The notes below the pieces were generated by a model. The model did not search any database. It was not told the DNA's origin and saw only the letters and a list, made by a program, of their open reading frames with translations. The position numbers were made by a program, and so were the translations under genes. A DNA stretch of 11,367 bases from Ignavibacteriaceae bacterium (GTDB lineage Bacteria > Bacteroidota > Ignavibacteria > Ignavibacteriales > Ignavibacteriaceae): the NCBI GenBank assembly GCA_031292465.1, contig JARLHB010000324.1, positions 1-11,367 of the forward strand, written 5' to 3'. Below, piece after piece: positions 1-7,232 of this stretch. How positions within the stretch are numbered: position 1 is the stretch's first letter; each line of letters begins with the position of its first letter.

Positions 1-290
1 AGGAAGGTATCGGCGAGTTAATGAAAATTGCTGTTGAACGCGGCAGAGCTACCCGTCCTGATCTTAAGATTGGTATCTGCGGTGAACACGGAGGTGAACC
101 TGCATCAGTTGAATTCTGCCACAGAATCGGCTTGAACTATGTAAGCTGTTCTCCATACAGAGTTCCTATTGCAAGATTAGCCGCAGCCAGAGCAGTTGTA
201 AAAGAACTTACCGCTGTTAAAGCAAAGGCTAAAGCTCCAAAAGCAGCTCCTAAATCAAAGAAGAAAGTTGTTGCTAAGAAGAAAAAATAA
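1..290 (+). CDS. ppdK: Pyruvate, phosphate dikinase, C-terminal end (partial) with a Lys/Ala-rich tail
   Basis: This is the 3' end of a gene whose start lies before the window; the reading frame is open from base 3, so the ATG at 21 is internal. The residues match the end of the PEP-utilising (TIM-barrel) domain of pyruvate phosphate dikinase: KIAVERGR, then GICGEHGG, then SVEFCHRIGLNYVSCSP and RVPIARLAAA. This domain carries out the pyruvate/PEP half-reaction of the reversible conversion of pyruvate, ATP and phosphate to PEP, AMP and pyrophosphate in the cytoplasm. PTS enzyme I shares the fold, but the SCSP-RVPIARLAAA ending is the dikinase form. The family normally ends close to this point. 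Here about 30 more residues follow, made mostly of Lys, Ala, Pro and Val and ending in KKKK. A strong hairpin follows the stop codon. Identity is confident; the role of the tail is unknown. Confidence 0.93.
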   Translation, partial: EGIGELMKIAVERGRATRPDLKIGICGEHGGEPASVEFCHRIGLNYVSCSPYRVPIARLAAARAVVKELTAVKAKAKAPKAAPKSKKKVVAKKKK

Positions 291-306
291 TTAAATAACA
301 TTATTT

Positions 307-334
307 GATGGGAGACAGTACACTGTCTCCCATC
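307..334 (+). terminator. Hairpin terminator after the dikinase gene
   Basis: GATGGGAGACAG at 307-318 pairs perfectly with CTGTCTCCCATC at 323-334 around a TACA loop. The repeat is symmetric for 13 bases on each side, but the innermost pair could not form across a 2-nt loop. It starts 16 nt after the dikinase stop codon and is followed only by TTTGAAAAAATT, so it lacks a long U-run on either strand. Position and stability favour a transcription end or an mRNA 3'-protecting structure that separates the dikinase from queA. Confidence 0.7.
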
Positions 335-372
335 TTTGAAAAAATTAGTTCACATTAAAGAGGTAACGAAGA

Positions 373-1407
373 ATGAAATTATCGGACTTCAAATATAACT
401 TACCAAAACCTTCGATAGCTAAATATCCTGTTTCGCAAAGAGATAAATCCAGGCTGATGGTTTTAAACAGAGAAACCCAGGAAATGGAAGAAAAGACCTT
501 TTCAGACGTTGTAGATTATATGGAAAAAGGCGATGTGTTGGTAGTTAATGAAACGCGAGTCTTTCAGGCAAGGCTTTACGGCAAGAAGGAAAAGACAAAC
601 GCAAAAATTGAAGTGTTTTTATTAAGGGAATTAAACGCTGAAGAATGTATATGGGATGTAATTGTTGATCCTGCCCGCAAGGTAAGAATTGGCAACAAGA
701 TTTATTTTAACGATAAACTCTGGTGTGAAGTAATAGATAATACAACCTCCCGCGGCAGAACAGTCCGCTTTAACCAGCCCGGGAATGTTTATAAGGCAGT
801 TGAAAAAATAGGCTTAACGCCGCTTCCACCCTACATAAAAAGAGAGCCGGAACCATCTGATAAAGAAAATTATCAGACAATATATGCAAGAGTAGACGGA
901 GCAGTTGCTGCACCTACTGCAGGCCTTCATTTTACACCCAAACTAATTCAAAAGATAGAGAAAAAAGGGATAGAAATTATTCCTGTTGTGCTTCATATTG
1001 GTTTGGGAACTTTCAGGCCGGTAGAAGTTGAAGACCTTACTAAACACAAAATGGATTCAGAATATTATGAAATTGTTCCTGAGTCCTCAGATAAAATTAA
1101 CAAAGCTATTTTATCCAAACATAACGTCTTTGTTGTAGGTACAAGTACCTGCCGTGCTCTTGAAACAAGCGTTACGGCTGAAGGATTTATTAAGCCAAGC
1201 CGCGGATGGACGGATAAATTTATCTATCCGCCTTATGATTTTAAAATTACGAAGAAACTGATTACAAATTTTCATACGCCGGAATCTACTTTGCTTATGC
1301 TTACATGCGCTTTTGCCGGAACCGAATATGTAATGAAGGCATATAAGAAAGCATTAAAAGATAACTTCAGGTTCCTTAGTTACGGCGATGCAATGCTTAT
1401 TTTATGA
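373..1407 (+). CDS. queA: S-adenosylmethionine:tRNA ribosyltransferase-isomerase
   Basis: QueA transfers and isomerises the ribosyl part of S-adenosylmethionine onto 7-aminomethyl-7-deazaguanine in the anticodon wobble position, giving epoxyqueuosine in tRNA-Asp, -Asn, -His and -Tyr. The 344 residues fit the family length and show its landmarks in order: the N-terminal LP-x(3)-IAKYP-x(3)-RDKSRLMVL block, VVNETRVFQARL, DGAVAAPTAGLHFT (about residues 175-188), HIGLGTFRPV, PESTLLML (from about 303) and the ending FLSYGDAMLIL. The start is supported by an AAGAGG ribosome-binding sequence at 358-363, 9 nt before the ATG. The stop codon overlaps the ispD start as ATGA, suggesting coupled translation. 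The preceding hairpin implies transcription starts between 335 and 372 or reads through. The function of the family is well established and the match is clear along the full length. Confidence 0.97.
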   Translation: MKLSDFKYNLPKPSIAKYPVSQRDKSRLMVLNRETQEMEEKTFSDVVDYMEKGDVLVVNETRVFQARLYGKKEKTNAKIEVFLLRELNAEECIWDVIVDPARKVRIGNKIYFNDKLWCEVIDNTTSRGRTVRFNQPGNVYKAVEKIGLTPLPPYIKREPEPSDKENYQTIYARVDGAVAAPTAGLHFTPKLIQKIEKKGIEIIPVVLHIGLGTFRPVEVEDLTKHKMDSEYYEIVPESSDKINKAILSKHNVFVVGTSTCRALETSVTAEGFIKPSRGWTDKFIYPPYDFKITKKLITNFHTPESTLLMLTCAFAGTEYVMKAYKKALKDNFRFLSYGDAMLIL

Positions 1408-2081
1408 AAACTTTTGTTGTAATTCCTGCCGGAGGGAAAGGACTTAGGAGCGGTTTTTCCGCTCCTAAGCAATATCTTAAATTCAGCGGTAAAGAGCTTA
1501 TAGTATATACACTTGAAGTGTTCCAAAAAAACAAATCGGTAGATGAAATTATTATTGCCGCCCAGAAGGCTTATTTCCCCTTGTTAAAAAGGATAATAAA
1601 AAAGTATAATCTTACAAAAGTTAAGAGTGTTGTTGACGGGGGAAAGGAAAGACAGGATTCTGTTTATAATGCACTCTCTGCAATAAATGCGGCAAAAGAT
1701 GATCTTATTATTGTCCACGATGCTGCCCGGCCTTTATTAACTTCAAATACATTAAATAATGCGATAAGCGTTGCAGAAAAAAAAGGGAATGCTTTGGTTT
1801 GCGTAAAAGCAAAAGATACGCTTATTAATGCAAAAGAAACCGTTGATTCATATCTGGAGAGGAAAGAAGTATATTATGTACAAACTCCCCAGATATTTAA
1901 ATATAAAGATTTAATGAAAGCCTTCCGCAAAGCATATGAAGAAAACTACTACGGTACCGACGAGTCTATGCTGGTTAAGAGGCTCGGGAAAAAAATACAC
2001 ATTGCCGAAGGTTCGGTTTTAAACTTCAAAGTTACCACAAAGTCGGATGTTCAAATATTCAGGCGGCTAATTCATAAATAA
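1404..2081 (+). CDS. ispD: 2-C-methyl-D-erythritol 4-phosphate cytidylyltransferase
   Basis: IspD couples CTP with methylerythritol 4-phosphate to give CDP-methylerythritol and pyrophosphate, the third step of the MEP isoprenoid pathway in the cytoplasm. The 225-residue protein has the family's usual size. It shows the nucleotide-binding loop PAGGKGLRSGFSAPKQY (about 8-24, containing the basic residues of the active site), VHDAARP (104-110), KDTLINA, VQTPQIF and TDESMLVKRLG, then an ending of the EGS-x-x-NFKVTTKSD type. The ATG lies within the queA stop (ATGA), so translation is probably coupled; no independent ribosome-binding site is needed or obvious. A perfect 11-bp inverted repeat falls in codons 14-22, over the conserved loop. 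IspF is not fused or adjacent. No gene is visible in the 192 nt that follow. Confidence 0.97.
   Translation: MKTFVVIPAGGKGLRSGFSAPKQYLKFSGKELIVYTLEVFQKNKSVDEIIIAAQKAYFPLLKRIIKKYNLTKVKSVVDGGKERQDSVYNALSAINAAKDDLIIVHDAARPLLTSNTLNNAISVAEKKGNALVCVKAKDTLINAKETVDSYLERKEVYYVQTPQIFKYKDLMKAFRKAYEENYYGTDESMLVKRLGKKIHIAEGSVLNFKVTTKSDVQIFRRLIHK
1443..1469 (+). repeat. Perfect 11-bp inverted repeat within the 5' end of ispD
   Basis: CTTAGGAGCGG (1443-1453) and CCGCTCCTAAG (1459-1469) are exact reverse complements around a TTTTT loop. The hairpin begins 39 nt after the ispD ATG, inside codons for L-R-S-G-F-S-A-P-K, which are part of the conserved CTP-binding loop. It has no U-run after it, so it is not a normal terminator. 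It could affect translation or mRNA stability between queA and ispD, or be a coincidence of codon choice. Confidence 0.8.
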
Positions 2082-2273
2082 TGTGATAACGCATCACCTT
2101 AAACTTAAAAGGCTTATTAAGCGTCTAAATAAAAACAGAAAATATTCGATGATAAACTACCGGAAGTGTGTGTAAATATTCAGCATCACACATTTAAAGT
2201 ATCATTTGTCATTGAATATTTAAACTAAAATATATACGTTAGATGTTTAATGATTTAAAAATATAGAAATAAT
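2082..2273. other. Gene-free gap between ispD and plsY
   Basis: This AT-rich stretch of 192 nt contains stop codons in all frames and no recognisable gene remnant. It probably carries the promoter for plsY-gpsA. TTGAAT at 2212-2217 and the TATATA run at 2231-2236 are the nearest promoter-like boxes, but only 13 nt separate them, so I do not call a promoter. Confidence 0.5.
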
Positions 2274-2936
2274 ATGTTTTTACTTGCAACGATAATATTA
2301 CTTTCATATCTGGTAGGCTCAATACCCACGAGTATCATAGTCAGTAAATTAACCAGAGGAATAGACATCAGAGATTATGGCAGCGGCAATGCCGGTGGTA
2401 CTAATGTTATGCGTGTACTTGGATGGAAGCAAGGTTTATTAGTTATTGTTCTTGATGCATTAAAAGGTGTTTTAGCCGTTATAGTTGTAGCACGCCTTCA
2501 TTACGGATCTATGCCTTTTGCAAATGAAACTCCGTTTGATGATTTTACTTTAATCCAGATAATTGCAGGTATTGCGGCAGTTATTGGGCATGTCTGGACA
2601 GTCTTTGCAGGATTTAGAGGCGGTAAAGGAATTGCGACCTCATTGGGTATGCTTTTGATGATTACTACTGTTGATATGCTTGTTGCTGTCGGAGTTTTTA
2701 TTGTAGTTTTTTCCGTATCGCGTTATGTTTCTCTCGGTTCTATAATAGCAGCTATTGCAGTACCGTTAACATTGATTATTCGTGAGAATGTTTTTAATGT
2801 AAACATTCCAAATTATAATACATTATTACCTTTCGTTATTTTAGTCTCGTTATTAGTTATATTTACACATCGTAAAAATGTAGTTCGTTTGATTAATGGG
2901 AACGAGCACAAATTAAGTTTTTCTAAAAAGAAATAA
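2274..2936 (+). CDS. plsY: Acyl-phosphate:glycerol-3-phosphate acyltransferase, membrane protein
   Basis: PlsY moves the acyl group from acyl-phosphate (made by PlsX) to glycerol-3-phosphate, giving lysophosphatidic acid, in the inner membrane. The 220 residues include the family's landmarks: YLVGSIPTS near the N-terminus, YGSGNAGGTNVMRVLG (about 35-50), DALKG, GHVWTVFAGFRGGKGIATSLG in the central loop, SRYVSLGSI, and HRKNVVRLINGNE near the end. Several hydrophobic membrane spans separate these cytoplasmic or interfacial loops, as expected for this polytopic enzyme. A stretch rich in acidic and polar residues (about 83-93) lies between spans. No clear ribosome-binding sequence precedes the ATG at 2274; it was chosen because the protein then begins directly in the first membrane span. 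gpsA follows after 15 nt and supplies the substrate, so the two probably form an operon. Confidence 0.96.
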   Translation: MFLLATIILLSYLVGSIPTSIIVSKLTRGIDIRDYGSGNAGGTNVMRVLGWKQGLLVIVLDALKGVLAVIVVARLHYGSMPFANETPFDDFTLIQIIAGIAAVIGHVWTVFAGFRGGKGIATSLGMLLMITTVDMLVAVGVFIVVFSVSRYVSLGSIIAAIAVPLTLIIRENVFNVNIPNYNTLLPFVILVSLLVIFTHRKNVVRLINGNEHKLSFSKKK

Positions 2937-2951
2937 TCTACTCTTTAACTA

Positions 2952-3947
2952 ATGAAAATTTCTGTTTTAGGCGCCGGAGGCTGGGGCACTACCCTTGCCG
3001 TCTTACTTTATTATAACGGGCATGATGTTACCCTTTGGGAATTTAATAAACATTATGCAAAAGTTTTAGGAAAGACAAGAGAAAACAAAACATTCCTGCC
3101 CGGAATTAAAATCCCTGTAGAAATAAATATTACTCACGATCTTGAAGAAGCATCAGTAAACAAAAACCTTATTGTTCTTGCTGTTCCATCCCAGTTTTTA
3201 CGAAGCGTAATTAAAAATATTAAATCTTCTGATATCAGGGATACTATCATTGTTAATGTGGCAAAAGGGATCGAAAACAATTCGTTAATGACAATGACTC
3301 AAATGCTGCGGGACGAAATCCCGTTACTGGATGAAGAACAAATAGGAGTACTATCCGGCCCGAGCCATGCGGAAGAAGTAAGCAGAAGGATCCCAACCGC
3401 TGTAGTTGCCGCATCTAAAAATCATGATACGTCCAAAACTATACAATCTTCTTTTATGACGCCTTACTTCCGGGTATATTCTTCAACAGATGTTCTTGGC
3501 GTTGAACTGGGAGGTTCTTTTAAGAATGTTATAGCAATAGGTGCAGGAATTATTGACGGCGCAAAGTTTGGCGATAATACAAAGGCTGCTATAATGACGC
3601 GCGGCGTTGCGGAGATTGCCCGCCTTGGCGTAGCAATGGGCGCATGCCCCGATACTTTTTCAGGCCTTTCCGGAATGGGGGATTTAATTGTAACCTGCAT
3701 GAGCCGCCACAGCAGGAACCGCTATGTTGGCGAACAGATTGGCGCCGGAAAGAAATTGAAAGAAGTATTAAAGTCGATGAATATGGTTGCGGAAGGTGTT
3801 GAAACCAGCAGGTCTGCAAGCCAGTTGGCTGAAAAATATAATATTGATACGCCTATTACATCCGAAGTTTACAAAATACTTTTCGAAGATAAAGACCCCG
3901 TAAAAGCCACAACAGATTTAATGACCCGCGATATGAGAATGGAATAG
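2952..3947 (+). CDS. gpsA: Glycerol-3-phosphate dehydrogenase [NAD(P)+]
   Basis: GpsA reduces dihydroxyacetone phosphate to sn-glycerol-3-phosphate with NAD(P)H in the cytoplasm, providing the backbone for phospholipids. The 331-residue length is typical. The N-terminus shows the Rossmann dinucleotide loop GAGGWGT (7-13). Further on are LAVPSQFLR, NVAKGIE, LSGPSHAEEV, then the helical domain with GGSFKNVIAIGAGI (catalytic-type Lys at residue 191), GDNTKAAIMTRGVAE, and FSGLSGMGDLIVTC followed by SRNRYVG. All the key residues I expect are present. It starts 15 nt after plsY, with no evident Shine-Dalgarno sequence, and the ATG is immediately followed by the first beta strand, which supports the start. 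It ends with TAG, showing that amber is an ordinary stop codon in this genome. The gene downstream is on the opposite strand, so the operon probably ends here; no strong hairpin is visible after it. Confidence 0.97.
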   Translation: MKISVLGAGGWGTTLAVLLYYNGHDVTLWEFNKHYAKVLGKTRENKTFLPGIKIPVEINITHDLEEASVNKNLIVLAVPSQFLRSVIKNIKSSDIRDTIIVNVAKGIENNSLMTMTQMLRDEIPLLDEEQIGVLSGPSHAEEVSRRIPTAVVAASKNHDTSKTIQSSFMTPYFRVYSSTDVLGVELGGSFKNVIAIGAGIIDGAKFGDNTKAAIMTRGVAEIARLGVAMGACPDTFSGLSGMGDLIVTCMSRHSRNRYVGEQIGAGKKLKEVLKSMNMVAEGVETSRSASQLAEKYNIDTPITSEVYKILFEDKDPVKATTDLMTRDMRME

Positions 3948-4063
3948 AAAGCAAAAATTTGGAGTTCTTAATTGCTTATTCTAATCTTGTTTTACAATCG
4001 AAATTACACAAACTATATTAGAGAAAACAGAAATGCGAATCTACTGAACGGGGAATTCTTATC

Positions 4064-4558
4064 TTAATAATCAAATAATTGGTGGCCCAACTTAAATAAA
4101 TACTTTAATGATACTAAAACACTACTGCTGACAATAACAATTGAAGTTATTAACAAATAGGGGTTAATACCTGTATTAAGGTATTCAGCGGTAATGATTA
4201 TTGACAATGGCAGATTAAGAAATAGACCTGTTAATAGCCCCGGCGAATATTTCTTTATTACTAAAGTAGCTGCTAAATGGGGGAATATTGAATTTATCCC
4301 CATCATCCCGATAAATCCCAAATAAAAATAATGTAAAATATTACCCGGATTGTAAAACAAAATATCAAGCCCGGTAAATATATAACCGAGCATAGTTATA
4401 ATAATATCGGCAAATATGAATTCATTTGAACTGACTGGCTTATGAAATTTTTTTGCATGCTCCGACCATTTGGGCAGCCAAACAGCTTCTTCTAAATTGT
4501 GTAAAGTAAATCCCAAAAGGAAAAGGATTTTTACTGAAATAAATACTGGTTCGGTCAT
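4064..4558 (-). CDS. HXXEE-type integral membrane protein of unknown function
   Basis: The protein resembles the HXXEE domain family, named after a His-x-x-Glu-Glu motif in its first membrane segment; the family's biochemical role is unknown to me. With the ATG at 4558 it has 164 residues, with HNLEE at 20-24 followed by a Trp/Pro-rich VWLPKW. A second conserved-looking segment is NSIFPHLAATLVIKKYSPGL (89-108), with a His (94) that may sit with the first motif in the membrane. Roughly five hydrophobic segments cover the rest, so it should reside in the inner membrane. The frame can be extended upstream to a TTG at 4603, but the ATG is preceded by GAGAAG 6 nt away, which decides the start. It stands alone, convergent with gpsA and divergent from the TonB-dependent receptor. 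Membership of the family is likely; substrate and role are not predictable. Confidence 0.8.
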   Translation of the reverse strand: MTEPVFISVKILFLLGFTLHNLEEAVWLPKWSEHAKKFHKPVSSNEFIFADIIITMLGYIFTGLDILFYNPGNILHYFYLGFIGMMGINSIFPHLAATLVIKKYSPGLLTGLFLNLPLSIIITAEYLNTGINPYLLITSIVIVSSSVLVSLKYLFKLGHQLFDY

Positions 4559-4621
4559 GCAAGACTTCTCTAAATCTACAATATGAATAATAATTGTATT
4601 CAAAAATAATTAAAATTTTTT

Positions 4622-4650
4622 TTGTCTAAAACAATGATTGCGTATATAAT
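4622..4650 (+). promoter_or_regulatory. Candidate promoter for the TonB-dependent receptor
   Basis: TTGTCT (4622-4627) and TATAAT (4645-4650) are separated by exactly 17 nt, a good sigma-70-like pair pointing toward the receptor gene. Transcription from here would give a leader of roughly 210 nt. The AT-rich background makes chance matches fairly likely, and primary sigma factors of the Bacteroidota prefer a different -7 motif (TAnnTTTG), so the call is tentative. Confidence 0.4.
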
Positions 4651-4868
4651 AAGAAATAAATAAGGAGATATTAATCATCCGCCTTAATAACAAATTGTAA
4701 TCTTTTAATTCTTAATCTTTAGCAGTGAATGATTTTACCATTTTATATTGTCGGTAATAATTATATCTTTAGTTAAACAAAATTTTATCCTTACAAAAAG
4801 CAAAGGGAGTTATTATCAGTAATTAGTTATACGGCATTTTATTATTTAGTCATATTTCTTAGGCCATA
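4651..4868 (+). other. AT-rich leader region ahead of the receptor gene
   Basis: Together with the promoter-like pair before it, this fills the gap of about 310 nt between the membrane-protein start (4558) and the receptor start (4869). It contains two purine-rich sequences like ribosome-binding sites, AAGGAG (4662-4667) and AAAGGGAG (about 4802-4809). Neither is followed by a start codon with an open frame. I see no strong hairpin and no known riboswitch. Confidence 0.4.
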
Positions 4869-7226
4869 ATGCGTATAATAGTATTACTGTTTCTTGCCTG
4901 TAATTTGGCTGTTTTTGCCCAGGAAGATAAAGGGAAAGTAACCGGAAAGGTAATAGACAAGTCAACGGGGGAACCGTTAACAAATGCCAATATTTATGTC
5001 CAGCCAACAGACCACGGAACCATTTCTGATGCACACGGCGAATTTTCAATCTTGTTACCTTATGGTACATATGAAATCAAGTTAAGCTATATCGGCTATG
5101 AGGGCATATCCAAAACCATTAAACTGTCTAAAAAGAATCCGCACTTTAATATTGTTATAGAATTAGAACCCAAACCGCTTAACCAGAAAGAAGTTTCCGT
5201 TACAGGCAAAAGAGAAATATTTTCGCCGGTAACGCAAAGCCTTGAAAAAGTTGATATGCAAAGAATGCCGACTGTATATTCCGATGCTTTACGCAGCGTT
5301 AAAATATTAGCGGGTGTTAATTCCAATAACGAGTTAACCAGCGCTTATAATGTGCGCGGCGGAAATTATAATGAAAACCTTATATATCTGGACGGATTTG
5401 AAATTTACCGCCCGTTTTTAATTACCGAAGGCATTGAAGAAAACCAGTCAATAGTTAACGGAGATCTGGTAAACGATCTTAATTTTAACGGGGGGACTTT
5501 TTCAGCCCGGCTTGGCGATAAAATGTCATCGGCTCTTGAGTTAACATATAAAAATAATTTTGATTCATCTTATTCGGGAACTATCAGAACAGGTTTGCTG
5601 AATTCAGGGGCAACGGTTTATAAAAGGTTCGGCAACCTGAATTTAGCGGGTTCAGTAAGATATTCCTATCCTACTCTCTTTGCTTCCAAACTGCAGACTG
5701 AAGGGAATTACCATCCTACTTACTTAGATGTTCAATTGTTAGCAAATTATAATGTTTCTCCATCTTCCAATCTGGAACTTCTTTTAATAAATGCAAATAA
5801 TAAGTTCCAGCTTGTACCTGATAACTGGGCAGGCAATTTTCAAACAGCATACCTTGATGTGAAGGAAGTGTTGGTGGAATATAATGGAAGCCATGACTAT
5901 ACTTTTAACACCGGACTTATAGGGTTGAAGTATAATAATCAGTTAAATAGCAATGTCAATTATTCCCTTTCAGGCTCAGCTTATTCTACTAAAGAAGAAG
6001 ATCATAAGAACCTTAGCAGCGATGTATATTATTCTGACGATGCATATAATGTTGAGAGTACAAAAGAATATCTTAAGTCGAGATATGAATATGCCAATGA
6101 CCGGCTGATAATGAAGGATTATGAACTGAAGTCGATACTGGGAATAAAAAGCTCAATACATGCTATAGAAACCGGACTTACATTACATTATTACAATTTT
6201 ACCAACACGGTCGATGAATATATGTATGAAACAGGTGAAGACACAGTTCTTGATGCGACATATAATACAAATCTTAAACAGGATGTAAAGTTTCCCGCTT
6301 ACAGCGGATATATGCAGGATATAATAAGCTTTAATAAAGTGGTTCAGGTAGAAGCAGGCGTAAGGGTATTAAGGTATGAATTTACCGAAGAAACATTAGT
6401 AAGCCCGCGTGCAAGTTTAAATTATTTCTTTAACTCTCTCAGTTCCATTAATTTAAGCTGCGGTTATTATTATCAGCCGCCATTTTATTATGAAGTAATG
6501 GATAAGGTTATTGAAAATTCAAGAACCACACTAAAATCACAACGGTCTATCAATTTTATGGCAAGCTGGGATAAAAAATTTGCCGATAATAACAGGTTCA
6601 CAGCAGACATATATTATAAAAAACTTGATAAATTAATTCCGTATTATGTCGATCAGTTAAAATTAGTATATGGAGATAATAACAATTATGAGGGATATGC
6701 CAAAGGATTTGACCTGCAGTATGAAGGTGAGCTTGTAAAGGGAATAAAAACGTGGATTGGTTACGGCTACCTTGATACAAAAGAAAGGCTGGCAGGAAGC
6801 AACGCACCTTATGTACGCAGGCTGCTGGATCAGACGCATACACTGAAAATATTCCTGCAGGACAGAATTAAGAGCAGGCAGAATTTTCAATCGCATGTAC
6901 GGTTGTTATTCGGCTCCGGATATTTGTACCACCCATATATTTCGGAAAAAGACCCTGTAACGGGTAAATATTATATGAAAATAGATTATAACGACAGCTG
7001 GGTAATCCCTTTCTATTTCAGAGTGGATATGGGGCTGACTTATAAAATTGAGCTGAAAAATAAAAAGGATATAACACTAATTGTTGATGTAATGAATATA
7101 TTTAACAAGAATAACATAGCTTCTTATAACTGGTACCACGTATTCCCTGAAACCAGGCAGCCTGTCGGTGTACCCACAATGTTTTCAGGCAGGTTCCTTA
7201 ATTTAGAAGCAGAGATGAATTTTTAA
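4869..7226 (+). CDS. TonB-dependent outer-membrane receptor with N-terminal carboxypeptidase-regulatory-like domain
   Basis: This 785-residue protein is an outer-membrane active transporter driven by TonB-ExbBD. A signal peptide is visible at the start (hydrophobic IIVLLFLACNLAVFA, probable cleavage before Gln18). A carboxypeptidase-regulatory-like beta-sandwich follows at about 22-100 (KVTGKVIDKSTGEPLTNANI, DAHGEF, SYIGYEG). KEVSVTGKRE (107-116) is at the position where such proteins turn into the plug and may serve as a TonB-box-like segment. The plug includes SDALRSVKILAGV, YNVRGGNYNENLIYLDGFEI and GGTFSARLGDKMSSALEL. The rest is rich in aromatic residues with alternating strands, as in a 22-strand barrel, and ends in Phe, the usual outer-membrane protein terminus. 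There is no STN domain, so it is probably not a FecA-like signalling receptor. No neighbouring surface lipoprotein or degradative gene betrays a substrate. LAC near residue 11 is not a good lipobox. Confidence 0.92.
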   Translation: MRIIVLLFLACNLAVFAQEDKGKVTGKVIDKSTGEPLTNANIYVQPTDHGTISDAHGEFSILLPYGTYEIKLSYIGYEGISKTIKLSKKNPHFNIVIELEPKPLNQKEVSVTGKREIFSPVTQSLEKVDMQRMPTVYSDALRSVKILAGVNSNNELTSAYNVRGGNYNENLIYLDGFEIYRPFLITEGIEENQSIVNGDLVNDLNFNGGTFSARLGDKMSSALELTYKNNFDSSYSGTIRTGLLNSGATVYKRFGNLNLAGSVRYSYPTLFASKLQTEGNYHPTYLDVQLLANYNVSPSSNLELLLINANNKFQLVPDNWAGNFQTAYLDVKEVLVEYNGSHDYTFNTGLIGLKYNNQLNSNVNYSLSGSAYSTKEEDHKNLSSDVYYSDDAYNVESTKEYLKSRYEYANDRLIMKDYELKSILGIKSSIHAIETGLTLHYYNFTNTVDEYMYETGEDTVLDATYNTNLKQDVKFPAYSGYMQDIISFNKVVQVEAGVRVLRYEFTEETLVSPRASLNYFFNSLSSINLSCGYYYQPPFYYEVMDKVIENSRTTLKSQRSINFMASWDKKFADNNRFTADIYYKKLDKLIPYYVDQLKLVYGDNNNYEGYAKGFDLQYEGELVKGIKTWIGYGYLDTKERLAGSNAPYVRRLLDQTHTLKIFLQDRIKSRQNFQSHVRLLFGSGYLYHPYISEKDPVTGKYYMKIDYNDSWVIPFYFRVDMGLTYKIELKNKKDITLIVDVMNIFNKNNIASYNWYHVFPETRQPVGVPTMFSGRFLNLEAEMNF

Positions 7227-7232
7227 TTTAAG

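Noticed and set aside
21..290. A separate 89-residue basic protein starting at ATG 21
   Set aside because: The frame is open to the window edge and the upstream codons (E-G-I-G-E-L) continue the dikinase domain, so this is the end of a larger gene.
2082..2273. A small gene or RNA between ispD and plsY
   Set aside because: Stops in all frames, no strong stem and no recognisable RNA motif.
3464..3819. Antisense reading frames opposite gpsA
   Set aside because: They lie inside a fully conserved gene, show no family resemblance and have no plausible start signals; the same applies to the antisense frames at 4846-5326, 6598-6896, 9622-9909 and 10186-10368.
4559..4603. N-terminal extension of the HXXEE protein from TTG 4603
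   Set aside because: The ATG at 4558 has a GAGAAG at good distance and begins just before the first membrane helix; the upstream 15 codons look like untranslated leader.
4877..4905. Lipoprotein signal in the receptor (LAC near residue 11)
   Set aside because: Residues before the Cys (Phe-Leu-Ala) fit a lipobox poorly, and a normal signal-peptidase site VFA-Q follows.
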